From Acetatifactor aquisgranensis (GTDB lineage Bacteria; Bacillota; Clostridia; Lachnospirales; Lachnospiraceae), in assembly GCF_943193215.1 (NCBI RefSeq), contig NZ_CALPDH010000017.1:1-64000 (forward strand): a DNA stretch of 64,000 bases, read 5' to 3'. The stretch's first letter is position 1. Every line of letters begins with the position of its first letter. The notes below the pieces were generated by a model. It searched no databases. It was not told the DNA's origin and saw only the letters and a program-made list of their open reading frames with translations. This document shows positions 42,652 through 54,386 of the stretch, one piece after another. The translations under genes and the position numbers were made by a program.

Positions 42652-44283
42652 ATGAAGAAAAAGAAGATGATGCAGATGCTGGCGCTGACTATGGGTGCGG
42701 TGTTGTCTATGGCCGCATGCGGGAACACGGATTCCGGGAACAGCCAGGAAAGCTCACAGCCTGAGAACTCTGAGAGCGCTGATAGCAGCGATGCCGCTGA
42801 AAGCGCAGAGGAGGAAGGGACGGAGGCGGATGAAGGCGGGGAGGCCGAGGGAGAATCGGATGTGGAGATTGAGGTTTTCATCACAGGTCCCTGGACGTCT
42901 CGCGCTCCGGCGCAGGACGACCCTTATGAAGCGTATATCGAACAAAAGTTCGGAGGAGACTGGTCCCTTACCTGCGCTACAGAAGGGGAGACCGAGCTGG
43001 TGACAAGGTTCAATTCCGATGCCGCGCCTGACCTGATTGGATTCGGGAATGTGGCACAGCTGGACATGATTTATAACGAAGGCGTGCTGATAGACGACTG
43101 GAATGTCTATGCGGACAAGATTCCCTCTGTGCTGAAGAATATGGGCGAGGATCAGATTGGGTATTACACCACGGAGGACGGAAAGCTGAGGGCTCTGGGC
43201 GGGATGCCGGGAGGTCAAATCTGGTCGTTCATGATCAGGCAGGACTGGCTGGACAACCTGAATCTGGAAATGCCCACCAATCCGGATGAACTGCTGGAGG
43301 TCATGAAAGCTTTCACGTTTGACGACCCTGACGGGAACGGCGTGGACGATACCTACGGCTTCACGTCGGCCGGAGGAGGCGAGGGAATCGGCGAGTTGGC
43401 GAATCTGGTGCTGATGTATGGAAATCCTGATTTCTATGTCACGGATGACAACCAGGTGAGCCATCCGATTTTGGACGGAGCCTATAAAGAGTTCTTGGAT
43501 TTCGCGAAGAAGATGGTAGATGAAAAGGTGATCGATCCGGACTGGTATACAGTGGGCTGGCAAGACAGGAAACCCAATCTGTTCAAGGGAATCTACGGCG
43601 TCTGCTGGTATCCGCCTGAAGCCCTGATGATGGAGACCGCGGGAGGCGGAGGGGACGAGTCCCTGGCCACCGGATGGACCGTCATGGATATGTGCGGCGG
43701 AAAACTGCCAGCGCTTGACCTGCTCTCTGATACGCCTCGCTCCATATCCGCAGCTGCAGCCGAGGACAGCGCAAAGATGGACATCATATGTGACTTCCTG
43801 GAGAAGACCGCAGGGCTGAGCGACGATTACCTGAATATCCGCTTCGGGGCAGGAGGAATCGATGGGGATACGATGGGATACGTGAGAAATGAAGATGGCT
43901 CTGTCTACGCCTGGCAGGACGACTTTGACAATACCGTGTTCGGCTCGAGCAATGCCTGTGAATGGGGACACGCGGTCGTGTCATATCCGGTGGAGCTGAC
44001 AGTGGGGTCTACGGAGCAGGTGGATATCTGGACAGAGAGGGCCATGGAGATGAAGCGCCAGCTCATGGGCGCGGATCGCTGGGCGATAGATTACCGTTTC
44101 CTGAATCCGGATTCCACAGTGAAGGCGGAAGCGGACAATGTGAAAGATCAGTTTACCAGCAGGTACATTCTGGGCGAGACAGACGACTACGATGGTTTCG
44201 TGGAGCAATGGAAAGAAGCCGGAGGACAGGAGCTGCTGGAGGATGCCGAGAAGACATTTAAGAAATATGGCCTGATGGAGTAG
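42652..44283 (+). CDS. Extracellular sugar-binding lipoprotein
   Basis: The 543-residue substrate-binding protein has a signal peptide with the lipobox LSMAAC, then a Ser/Glu/Ala-rich linker (residues 22-72) of the kind found in large LplA-type binding proteins. The rest matches extracellular solute-binding proteins of family 1 in length and layout. ATG 42652 follows GGAAAGG. It delivers oligosaccharides to the permeases encoded just upstream. The ligand is unknown; arabino-oligosaccharides are suggested by the neighbouring GH127. Confidence 0.9.
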   Translation: MKKKKMMQMLALTMGAVLSMAACGNTDSGNSQESSQPENSESADSSDAAESAEEEGTEADEGGEAEGESDVEIEVFITGPWTSRAPAQDDPYEAYIEQKFGGDWSLTCATEGETELVTRFNSDAAPDLIGFGNVAQLDMIYNEGVLIDDWNVYADKIPSVLKNMGEDQIGYYTTEDGKLRALGGMPGGQIWSFMIRQDWLDNLNLEMPTNPDELLEVMKAFTFDDPDGNGVDDTYGFTSAGGGEGIGELANLVLMYGNPDFYVTDDNQVSHPILDGAYKEFLDFAKKMVDEKVIDPDWYTVGWQDRKPNLFKGIYGVCWYPPEALMMETAGGGGDESLATGWTVMDMCGGKLPALDLLSDTPRSISAAAAEDSAKMDIICDFLEKTAGLSDDYLNIRFGAGGIDGDTMGYVRNEDGSVYAWQDDFDNTVFGSSNACEWGHAVVSYPVELTVGSTEQVDIWTERAMEMKRQLMGADRWAIDYRFLNPDSTVKAEADNVKDQFTSRYILGETDDYDGFVEQWKEAGGQELLEDAEKTFKKYGLME

Positions 44284-44466
44284 CTAAGGCGAAAGGCAGA
44301 TGGGGGAAGGTGCTGTTTCATCGCCCGTCTGCCTTTTCTGCGCACGAAAGCGCGTCAGGGCATAGAGGAGCATGAGTGGTTTACCCTTTCTATTGTGCCA
44401 TGGGAGATTTGGGGAGAGGAATCGCATTGGCCACCAGCAGGGAGATATCAAAAGGAGATGAGAGAG

Positions 44467-46494
44467 ATGGAAGATAGAGAATACAGCAGGCCTGTTCCTT
44501 TGGGCAGGACGCATGTCACGGACGCATTCTGGGAACAGGAGATGGAACTGGTGAGGAGGGAAGTCATCCCTTACCAGTGGAAGGCGCTGAACGACCAGAT
44601 TCCTGATGCGGAGCCCAGCTACTGTATGCATAATTTCAAGGTCGCAGGGAAGATGAATGTCAGGAGGAAAGAGCTTGGAAAAGAATATGTGCCGGTGAAA
44701 TGGCCGCTTGCTCCCTCCTGTCACCCGGAGGACAGGAACCATATGGAGAACCGGTTCTACGGCAATCGGTTTCAGGACAGCGATTTCTTCAAGTGGATTG
44801 AGGCTGCGGCGTATTCCCTGGCCCAACGTCCGGATCCGGAACTGGAGAAGACGGTGGACGAGGCGGTCGCTGCCGTGTGTGCGGCCCAGCTCGAGAACGG
44901 GTATCTGGATACATACTACATCATAAACGATATGGACTATATTTTCACGAACCTGCGGGACAACCATGAGCTGTACTGTTTCGGGCACCTGACGGAAGCG
45001 GCGGTGGCCTACTATCAGGCAACGGGGAAAGACAGGCTCCTGCAGGCAGCCAGAAAATATGCGGATTATATCGATTCCTGCTTCGGCTCGGAGGAGGGCA
45101 AGAAGAAAGGGTATCCCGGCCATGAGCTGGCGGAGCTGGCGCTGGTGCGCCTCTATGAGCAGACCGGCGATGAGAGATACTTGAAGCTGAGCCGTTTCTT
45201 CATAGAGCAGAGGGGCACGAGGCCGTATTACTATGACCAGGAGCATCCGGAGACCGTGGAGAAAGGCAGGGAAGGGGATATCAGACACTGGTACTATCAG
45301 GCGCATCTTCCGGTACGCGAGCAGAAAGAGGCAGTGGGCCATGCGGTCCGTGCGGTCTATCTGTATTCCGGCATGGCGGATGTGGCGCGCCTGACAGGCG
45401 ACGAATCGCTCTATGAGGCCTGCGTGACTCTCTGGGATAATATCACGAGAGAGAAAATGTACATCACGGGAGGAATCGGGGCCAACAGCCTCGGGGAGAT
45501 TTTTTCCTATAATTATGACCTTCCCAATGACACTGCATATGCGGAGAGCTGCGCCGCAATCGGTCTGGTCTTCTTCGCGAGGAGAATGCTGGAGATAAAG
45601 GCGGAGAGCCGGTTTGCAGATGTAATGGAAAGAGCCCTCTACAATGGAATCCTCAGCGGCATGGCGCTGGATGGAAAGAGCTTCTTTTACGTAAATCCGC
45701 TGGAATGTGTTCCGGAAGCCTGTCACAAGGATACGCGGAAACGCCATGTAAAGCCGGTGCGGCAGAAGTGGTTCGGCTGTGCCTGCTGCCCGCCCAATAT
45801 TGCCAGAACTTTGAGCTCCATCGCTTCTTATGCCTATACGGAATCGCCGGACACCCTGTATGTGCATCTGTATATGGGGAGTGTGGTGGAAAAAGAATTC
45901 GCCGGCAAAAAGGCCGAAATCCATGTGACTTCCGGATTCCCATGGGACGGAAAAGTAGCTCTGGAAGTGAAGGTGGAGAAAGAGGCGGAATTTACGATTG
46001 CTTTCCGCATTCCGGGGTGGTGCGATTCTTACATGGTGAACGGAGTGGTCGGGGAGATGGAAGGCGGGAATGTCAGGGATGGTTATCTGTATGTAAGACG
46101 GACATGGAAGGACGGTGACCGTCTGGAGCTGGAATTCCCTATGAAAGTGCGCATCATGGCAGCAGACTCAAGAGTGCGGGAAGATATCGCAAAGGTAGCC
46201 GTGACGAGAGGGCCTGTCGTATACTGCATGGAGGAGGCGGACAATGGGGCAGACTTGCATCTGTACCGCCTTGCGGAGAATCCGGAGCCTGCTGAATATA
46301 TGACAGAGAAGGTAGGCGCGCCCGTGACAGGCATATCCACTAAGGCACTGCGGATGAAAACACGGGAAATAACTGAATTATATGCGGAATACCAAAAACC
46401 TGAATACGAGGAAACAGTTGTGGAATGGGTGCCCTACTACACGTGGGCGAATCGTGGGGAAGGAGAGATGCAGGTCTTTATCAGAGCTGAGTAA
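44467..46494 (+). CDS. GH127 beta-L-arabinofuranosidase
   Basis: The 675-residue protein matches glycoside hydrolase family 127. The metal and nucleophile region shows FGCACCPPNIARTLSS near residue 437, where the paired Cys residues bind zinc and one acts as nucleophile, with a further Glu and Cys in NPLECVPEAC. The family removes beta-1,2-linked L-arabinofuranose. No signal peptide is seen, so it acts in the cytosol after import. ATG 44467 is nine bases after AAGGAG. It is the last gene of the operon. Confidence 0.92.
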   Translation: MEDREYSRPVPLGRTHVTDAFWEQEMELVRREVIPYQWKALNDQIPDAEPSYCMHNFKVAGKMNVRRKELGKEYVPVKWPLAPSCHPEDRNHMENRFYGNRFQDSDFFKWIEAAAYSLAQRPDPELEKTVDEAVAAVCAAQLENGYLDTYYIINDMDYIFTNLRDNHELYCFGHLTEAAVAYYQATGKDRLLQAARKYADYIDSCFGSEEGKKKGYPGHELAELALVRLYEQTGDERYLKLSRFFIEQRGTRPYYYDQEHPETVEKGREGDIRHWYYQAHLPVREQKEAVGHAVRAVYLYSGMADVARLTGDESLYEACVTLWDNITREKMYITGGIGANSLGEIFSYNYDLPNDTAYAESCAAIGLVFFARRMLEIKAESRFADVMERALYNGILSGMALDGKSFFYVNPLECVPEACHKDTRKRHVKPVRQKWFGCACCPPNIARTLSSIASYAYTESPDTLYVHLYMGSVVEKEFAGKKAEIHVTSGFPWDGKVALEVKVEKEAEFTIAFRIPGWCDSYMVNGVVGEMEGGNVRDGYLYVRRTWKDGDRLELEFPMKVRIMAADSRVREDIAKVAVTRGPVVYCMEEADNGADLHLYRLAENPEPAEYMTEKVGAPVTGISTKALRMKTREITELYAEYQKPEYEETVVEWVPYYTWANRGEGEMQVFIRAE

Positions 46495-46578
46495 GTGATG
46501 GGATTTCGTGAGAAATGAGAGAAATATAGGTTATAATTCGGCCCGGGGCAGAAGATGTCTCGGGTTGTCTGTGTTTCA

Positions 46579-46684
46579 TAAAAAGAATCTGTTCTGGACA
46601 TTCTAACTGAATAGGGATTCCATTAGCGTCCGGAATGTGGTATTCTATATTTGGAACCAGGGATGAGGTAAAGGGTATCGCAGG
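46579..46684 (+). pseudogene. Decayed partial copy of copA 3' end
   Basis: Bases 46579-46662 closely follow copA 37683-37767 (both contain GAATCTGTTCTGG...CATTC and TAGGGATTCCATTAGCG...CCGGA). The next bases, GAGGTAAAGGGTATCGCAGG, follow the end of copA near 38218-38240. The stretch between, about 450 bases in copA, is missing. No reading frame is kept. The intergenic 46495-46776 otherwise holds only the ZorAB-like operon's upstream region. Confidence 0.8.
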
Positions 46685-46776
46685 TCGCGGAGCTGATTCC
46701 TATTAAAAACGGATTACCTCCACTACAGGGTCTGTGTGACCTGGACGGCGGAGGATAAGGAGAATAGGAGGAACGA

Positions 46777-47946
46777 ATGAAAAGCAGATTGTTTTACGGT
46801 CTATTTATTGTCTATGCTGCCATGGTGGCGTTCGTGCTGAGCATCAACGGTGTTTTTACCGGAGAAATCGAATCTGTCAGCAACCTGGTCATCAACGGCG
46901 CCTTTCTGGGAATCATCGGTATCCTGTTCGTCATGTCGGCGGCCAGCTTCATGCGGCTGAATCGCCTTACGGACGAGCTGGAGGATGCCGCGGGAGACCT
47001 GAAAGAAGCTTATAAAAAGGCGGGAAACCAGAATGTGTGGAATGAGCTGGAGAAAGATAAGGATTTCTTCGAGGAGGAAAACCTGAAGAAAGCCTTTGAC
47101 AGATTCCTGCAGCAGATGAGAAGCAGCCGGGTGGGAAAGAGATATGCCAGCTCCTGTAATATAGAGGATTACATCAATGAAGAGCTTCTGGACAGGGTGG
47201 GCAGCAGCCATTTTAATTCCGCCATTTCCGGCACGATGACCGGACTGGGAATCCTGGGTACTTTTATCGGGCTGTCCCTGGGGCTTGGCTCTTTCAGCGG
47301 AGACGACATCTATACGATTTCCGACAATGTGGGGCCCTTGCTGTCCGGAATGAAAGTAGCCTTTCACACTTCGGTATACGGCATTATCTTCTCTTTGATT
47401 TTCAATTTCATCTACCGCAGCATCATGGCGGATGCTTACGGAAAGCTGGAGTATTTTCTGGGCGCGTTCAGGCAGTGCGCTGCGCCGCCTGTAAGCACCG
47501 GCGACGAGAATACGGCCGCCATGCTGGTATACCAGGCGAACCAGGCCAATTATATGAAGGAACTTCTGGAATTGGCTAAGGGAGAGGCAAAGGAACAGAC
47601 ACAGGCCCTGGAGCAGATGGCCCGCTCTTTTGTGGAACAGCTGCAGTCCGTGATGGGAACCGAGTTAAAGAATCTCGGCGCAGCCCTGGAGCAGGCCTCC
47701 CAGACCCAGGTTTCCGGCGCGGAGAACAACAAGGCGCTTCTGGAGGCGGTGAGCGACCTGGCGGAATCCAACCGCCATATGCAGGAGAACATGGCGCATA
47801 TGCTCAAACAGCAGGAGCAGCTGGCGGAGGATCTGGCGAAGCAGCGGCGTGAACTGGAGAGTGTCTGCAAGGAAATCAGCCAGGATGTGAGCAGCCAGCT
47901 GTATACCTTTCAACAGATGAGGACTTTGTATGAAGACAAAAAATAG
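46777..47946 (+). CDS. MotA/TolQ/ExbB-family channel subunit with coiled-coil tail
   Basis: The 389-residue protein has four predicted membrane helices. Helices 1 and 2 lie at residues 5-25 and 35-57. Helices 3 and 4 are SGTMTGLGILGTFIGLSLGL near 150 and MKVAFHTSVYGIIFSLIFNF near 192. The latter two carry the small-residue and Thr pattern of the MotA/ExbB proton channel. After the last helix a Gln/Glu-rich coiled-coil tail of about 170 residues reaches into the cytosol. This layout is like ZorA. It overlaps its MotB-like partner by 17 bases. AGGAGG precedes ATG 46777. Confidence 0.85.
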   Translation: MKSRLFYGLFIVYAAMVAFVLSINGVFTGEIESVSNLVINGAFLGIIGILFVMSAASFMRLNRLTDELEDAAGDLKEAYKKAGNQNVWNELEKDKDFFEEENLKKAFDRFLQQMRSSRVGKRYASSCNIEDYINEELLDRVGSSHFNSAISGTMTGLGILGTFIGLSLGLGSFSGDDIYTISDNVGPLLSGMKVAFHTSVYGIIFSLIFNFIYRSIMADAYGKLEYFLGAFRQCAAPPVSTGDENTAAMLVYQANQANYMKELLELAKGEAKEQTQALEQMARSFVEQLQSVMGTELKNLGAALEQASQTQVSGAENNKALLEAVSDLAESNRHMQENMAHMLKQQEQLAEDLAKQRRELESVCKEISQDVSSQLYTFQQMRTLYEDKK

Positions 47947-48856
47947 ACGAAGAAACAGAGAGACATTTTCGGAAAACAGTTACTGGCAGTCCTATTCGGA
48001 TATGATGGCAGCGCTGCTTTTGATATTTGTGCTGATCATCGCCATCACTCTGGCCATCTACAGGCAGAAGACCGTGGACCTGGAGCAGTCCCAGAACAGT
48101 CTGGGAATCGCCAGGCAGGAGCTGGAGGAGGCCAAAAAGGATCTGGAGGAGTACAGGGCGGTCATCGAGAAATCCAACGAGGAGCTGGCCAGTTCCCTGG
48201 CGGAGCTCCAGCAGGCCTACGCCAATGCGGCCCTGACCCAGGATGAACTGAACAAGGCCTATCTGGAGATTGAGAACGCCAGGAACGAACTGACGGCTAC
48301 CCAGCAGGAACTGGAGGATATCGTCGGCATCCGCACGGACATCATCGGAGCCCTGCAGACCGCCTTCAACAATTCGGCCATGAGCGTGGACGCCCAGACC
48401 GGCTCCATCACCTTTTCCTCTGACGTCCTGTTCCGGTACAACAGCGCGGCGCTGTCCGCGGACAGCCGCAGCACCCTGCAGGAGATTATCCCCATGTACC
48501 TGGATGTGCTGATGCAGGATCAGTTCAAGGAGTATATAGCCGAGATTATCATCGAAGGCCATACAGACACGGACGGCACCTATGAGTCGAATATGGAGCT
48601 GTCTTACAACAGGGCCTACTCCGTGGCCAGATTCTGCATGGATTCGAAGAACGGCCTCACGGAGGAGAAGATAGAGCAGCTCAAGAGCATCCTTACGGTC
48701 AACGGCCGCTCTTTCAGCCAGCCGATTTATGTGACCGACGCCCAGGGGAACCCCACGGACCAGGTGGACATGGCGGCCTCCCGGCGGGTGGAGATTAAGT
48801 TCAGGCTCAAGGAGGACGAGATGATTGAAAAGATTGAGGAGGTGCTCAGACAATAG
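47930..48856 (+). CDS. MotB/OmpA-like stator subunit
   Basis: The 308-residue protein has one membrane helix right after a conserved Asp (SDMMAALLLIFVLIIAITLA, Asp24), the proton-carrying Asp of MotB-like proteins. A coiled coil of about 80 residues follows (residues 48-130), then an OmpA-like peptidoglycan-binding domain with EGHTDTDGTYESNMELSYNR. It would clamp the cell wall while the partner channel moves. It resembles ZorB. No flagellar or Zorya effector genes flank it. A terminator lies 40 bases after the stop. Confidence 0.88.
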   Translation: MKTKNRRRNRETFSENSYWQSYSDMMAALLLIFVLIIAITLAIYRQKTVDLEQSQNSLGIARQELEEAKKDLEEYRAVIEKSNEELASSLAELQQAYANAALTQDELNKAYLEIENARNELTATQQELEDIVGIRTDIIGALQTAFNNSAMSVDAQTGSITFSSDVLFRYNSAALSADSRSTLQEIIPMYLDVLMQDQFKEYIAEIIIEGHTDTDGTYESNMELSYNRAYSVARFCMDSKNGLTEEKIEQLKSILTVNGRSFSQPIYVTDAQGNPTDQVDMAASRRVEIKFRLKEDEMIEKIEEVLRQ

Positions 48857-48894
48857 ACTGCGGTTTGGCTCCGGATGTCTTTTGAAAGCAAAAA

Positions 48895-48923
48895 GGAAGC
48901 GCGGCTCCATATGCCGCGCTTCC
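48895..48923. terminator. Bidirectional terminator
   Basis: GGAAGCGCGGC (48895-48905) pairs perfectly with GCCGCGCTTCC (48913-48923). It lies between the plus-strand MotB-like gene and the minus-strand gene ending at 48940. Confidence 0.85.
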
Positions 48924-48939
48924 GTGCCTTTTCTGGCTG

Positions 48940-50034
48940 TTATCTGGCGCTTGCCGAATCTTTATAAACCAACGCGAATGCGCAATAGGCATCCGTTTCG
49001 AAAGTGACAGTATCTGAAGCGGAATCCAAATCAGCTAATACAATAGGCTGTCCGTCTTCGTTGACGCAGATCATCCGGAACGTCCTGCCGGCCTTTTGCA
49101 GCTCCTGAGGAATCGTCAGTGTAATCCTTGCCTTGCTGTCCGCCATTCCGCTGGGACAGATATTATAGGTCCTGCCGATAGTGTAATCTCCCAATACGGT
49201 CTTAAAGGCGAGATAGCACAGATATCCCTGCTCGGAATTCTCCACAGTGACATCGTAGGCGTTCTGCGGGTCTGTGGTGAAAGCCGGCACTTCTGTGCTC
49301 TGGGCTGCATACTGTTTCTCCAGATAAGCTATATACTGCTCCAGGACATCAGCCGCAAGCCCCCAGTCAGCCGGATTGAACTCCCATGCCGTCTTCGCCG
49401 GCTCCTGGCTGGCGGCGCCAGGATTTAACGGAATCATATCCGACCATTCGCTGTCCGCATATTTCGTGACGTCCCTGGTTATGGTGCAGACCCTTACATA
49501 AACGACATAGTCTAACGACATGCTTCCGCTAAAGTTGATGGAACTTTCATTCAGCCCTTGTTGGAAGACGCGTTTTCCTCCGGCCCACAGTTCGTAGTTG
49601 AATCCGTAATCCGTCCCCAGAACATATCCCTCCCCGCCCTCTGCAAGCGTACACGAGACAATGCCGGCCTCGTTTACACTGACCATGGGCTTCGGAAGCC
49701 GGATGTCTGGCTTCTGATACTCGAAAGTTTCGCTGCACTCTGACCGTACAGAAGAGTCGTTTGTCAACAACTCGATTTCAAAGGAATAACTGCCTGACTG
49801 GTCAAAATAATGATAGAGATCCAAGGTGACGGTGCCTGACTGGCTGATAAGGGGACCGCTGAATTTCTTGCAGCTTCCGTCAGGACAGTAGACATAAGCA
49901 TTCGCCCTGTACGTCCACCCATCGGGATTCGGATTATCGAAAATACCCTCTCCCTTAGCACTCCATCTCAGATTCTGCGCGGCCTGGAGCGAGGATGCCC
50001 TGGACGTGCATCCATGCTGTGTCTTCCAGAGCAT
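48940..50034 (-). CDS. Putative extracellular beta-sandwich protein, N-terminally shortened
   Basis: The frame of 364 residues is rich in Tyr, Ser and short beta strands. It looks like two or three fibronectin/Ig-type domains with a final segment around residues 265-360. Its family is not recognised. Extracellular proteins of this look normally begin with a signal peptide, but this frame starts MLWKTQHGCTSRASSLQ and has none. The 5' part may be lost, or the true start lies elsewhere. It is convergent with the MotA/MotB-like pair. Whether it still makes a secreted product is doubtful. Confidence 0.5.
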   Translation of the reverse strand: MLWKTQHGCTSRASSLQAAQNLRWSAKGEGIFDNPNPDGWTYRANAYVYCPDGSCKKFSGPLISQSGTVTLDLYHYFDQSGSYSFEIELLTNDSSVRSECSETFEYQKPDIRLPKPMVSVNEAGIVSCTLAEGGEGYVLGTDYGFNYELWAGGKRVFQQGLNESSINFSGSMSLDYVVYVRVCTITRDVTKYADSEWSDMIPLNPGAASQEPAKTAWEFNPADWGLAADVLEQYIAYLEKQYAAQSTEVPAFTTDPQNAYDVTVENSEQGYLCYLAFKTVLGDYTIGRTYNICPSGMADSKARITLTIPQELQKAGRTFRMICVNEDGQPIVLADLDSASDTVTFETDAYCAFALVYKDSASAR

Positions 50035-50184
50035 TTTGTTTACATTTTATTTACTCATGCGTTTGTCGTGGGCATTTTACCGGAAAAAGTTTTTCCATGA
50101 ATTGTCAGTGTCTTGTCCGCTTTTCAGAGATATGATAAAATGGAGCAAATGGAAATATTTTAGCATAATTTTATGCTTTCTTTA

Positions 50185-50212
50185 TTGACCTTTGCCGTAA
50201 TGATGTTATATT
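50185..50212 (+). promoter_or_regulatory. clpB promoter
   Basis: TTGACC (50185-50190) and TATATT (50207-50212) with a 16-base spacer, 33 bases before the clpB start. The -35 area resembles part of a CtsR site (TTGACC), but a full tandem repeat is not present. No CIRCE dyad was seen. Confidence 0.6.
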
Positions 50213-50245
50213 TGTTATAGAACAAAAATTTAGGAGGCCTATGAC

Positions 50246-52828
<2,583 letters not shown>

Positions 52829-52872
52829 TAAAAACGGTAAAATTAAGGAAAAGCTATGGCATGCAGGCCTCT

Positions 52873-52893
52873 CTGCGGCAGGAACCGCCGCAG
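52873..52893 (+). terminator. Probable clpB terminator
   Basis: CTGCGGC (52873-52879) pairs with GCCGCAG (52887-52893). A T-rich stretch follows after a few G residues, so it is imperfect. Confidence 0.5.
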
Positions 52894-53021
52894 GGGGCTG
52901 TTTTCTGCTGTTTTTCGGAGTTCACGGAATTTCTTAAGGATTTTTAAGAAATCGCTTCATAAAATCCTAAATTCTTTCCTTTATAATGAGAAAATGAAAT
53001 ATACATGAGGAGGATTCTTAT

Positions 53022-54110
53022 ATGGCAGCAGGTGCAAACGGCAAAAGGAGACTGAGCCGGAGCAAGACGAAACTGATTTTGTTCGGCATAGAAATCGTTA
53101 TTATCCTGATAATGCTGACAGTGTTATATCTGGTCATGCATAAATCCAGCGACGGGCCAAAGATGGCGGAACTGGATCCCCAGGTGCTGGAGATTCATGA
53201 AAATGTGCAGCAGCTCAAGGAGGAGGGCGGCACCATGCAGGGCTACCGGAACATCGCCCTGTTCGGTCTGGATGCGGAGAACGACTCCCAGCTGTACAAG
53301 AGCAGCCACAGCGACAGCATCATGATTGCCAGTGTGAATATGGATACCGGGGATATCAGGCTGGTCAGCGTCTACCGCGATACATACCTGAATCTGGGTA
53401 ATGACGATTACTGGAAGGCTACACAGGCATACTTTTCCGGCGGCGCGGAGCAGGCGGTGAAGATGCTGAATATGAATCTGGACATGGACATCACGGATTT
53501 CGTAGCTGTGGGATATAAGGGTCTGCGCAATGTGGTGGACGGGTTGGGAGGCATCTATATCAATGTGGAAAACGAAGAGATAGTGCACCATCTCAACAAT
53601 TACCAGATAGGCATTTCCAATGTGCTGCAGTGCGACTACACCCCCGTGACGGAACCGGGCTATCAGCTGCTGAACGGAATGCAGGCCACGGCATACTGCA
53701 GAATCCGCTATGGCGGAGGGGATGACTACAAGCGTACCGCCAGGCAGAGGGAAGTCCTGATGGCATTGGAGGAGCAGGCAAAAAAGACGGATCTGGTGAC
53801 CCTGACCAAGGTATTCAACGACTGTATAGGCGACATCTATACCAGCCTTGATTCCGGCGATATCCTGGATCTGCTGGCGGATATCGGGAAGTACAGCATC
53901 GTGGAGCAGAATGCCATTCCCCAGGAGGGCATGCGCACTGTGGGCAATATCGGCGCCAAGGGCAGCTGTATCGTGCCGAAGAGCCTTGAGGACAATGTGG
54001 TATGGCTGCATGAATTCCTGTTCGGCGACGAGAATTATACTGTCACGGAGAACGTGAAAGAGTACGAGAACAAGATAAAGGCCGACACGGAGGCTTATCT
54101 GACTGAGTGA
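53022..54110 (+). CDS. LytR-CpsA-Psr family phosphotransferase
   Basis: The 362-residue protein has a short cytosolic start, a membrane helix (residues 17-40) and an external LCP domain. LCP features include ALFGLDAEND, VYRDTYLNLG and CRIRYGGGDDYKRTARQREV, with Arg and Asp residues that bind the lipid pyrophosphate. These enzymes attach wall polymers such as teichoic acids to peptidoglycan. ATG 53022 follows GAGGAGG. It is followed by a terminator. Confidence 0.92.
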   Translation: MAAGANGKRRLSRSKTKLILFGIEIVIILIMLTVLYLVMHKSSDGPKMAELDPQVLEIHENVQQLKEEGGTMQGYRNIALFGLDAENDSQLYKSSHSDSIMIASVNMDTGDIRLVSVYRDTYLNLGNDDYWKATQAYFSGGAEQAVKMLNMNLDMDITDFVAVGYKGLRNVVDGLGGIYINVENEEIVHHLNNYQIGISNVLQCDYTPVTEPGYQLLNGMQATAYCRIRYGGGDDYKRTARQREVLMALEEQAKKTDLVTLTKVFNDCIGDIYTSLDSGDILDLLADIGKYSIVEQNAIPQEGMRTVGNIGAKGSCIVPKSLEDNVVWLHEFLFGDENYTVTENVKEYENKIKADTEAYLTE

Positions 54111-54114
54111 CAAG

Positions 54115-54140
54115 AAAAGGAGCGCCGCGGCGCTCCTTTT
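54115..54140 (+). terminator. Intrinsic terminator
   Basis: AAAAGGAGCGC and GCGCTCCTTTT form an 11-pair stem with a CGCG loop right after the LCP gene. Confidence 0.85.
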
Positions 54141-54212
54141 TCTTGTCAATGGGGAGGACCTCTGGTAAAATAAGGATGAAGAAACAGAGGGAAAAAAGAG
54201 GAGGTGAGGAGG

Positions 54213-54386
54213 ATGCTGCCCACAGACCCGGTCATGCTGCTCAGCTTCGTGAATACGAAACTGAGGGATTTCTATGACAGCCTGGACGCCCTGTGCGGGG
54301 ATCTGGACGCGGACAGGCAGGAAATCATGGACAGGCTGCAGAAGATCGGTTATTTTTACGATGAAGAAAGAAACCAGTTTGTGTAA
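54213..54386 (+). CDS. DUF4250 small protein
   Basis: The 57-residue protein opens MLPTDPVMLLSFVNTKLRDF and ends YDEERNQFV, the pattern of clostridial DUF4250. It has no known function. AGGAGGTG precedes ATG 54213. The in-frame GTG at 54204 has no better support. Located between LCP and PFK genes, probably monocistronic. Confidence 0.85.
   Translation: MLPTDPVMLLSFVNTKLRDFYDSLDALCGDLDADRQEIMDRLQKIGYFYDEERNQFV

Noticed and set aside
44284..45924. Open frame of 546 codons on the minus strand
   Set aside because: It is the shadow of the GH127 gene, with repetitive Arg/His/Pro composition and no start signal.
46777..48856. Complete Zorya defence system
   Set aside because: Only ZorA- and ZorB-like genes are present; ZorC, ZorD or ZorE are not found in the neighbourhood, so the full name is not warranted.
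50150..50245. CIRCE or full CtsR operator before clpB
   Set aside because: Only a partial TTGACC element is present; the tandem CtsR repeat and the CIRCE dyad are absent.
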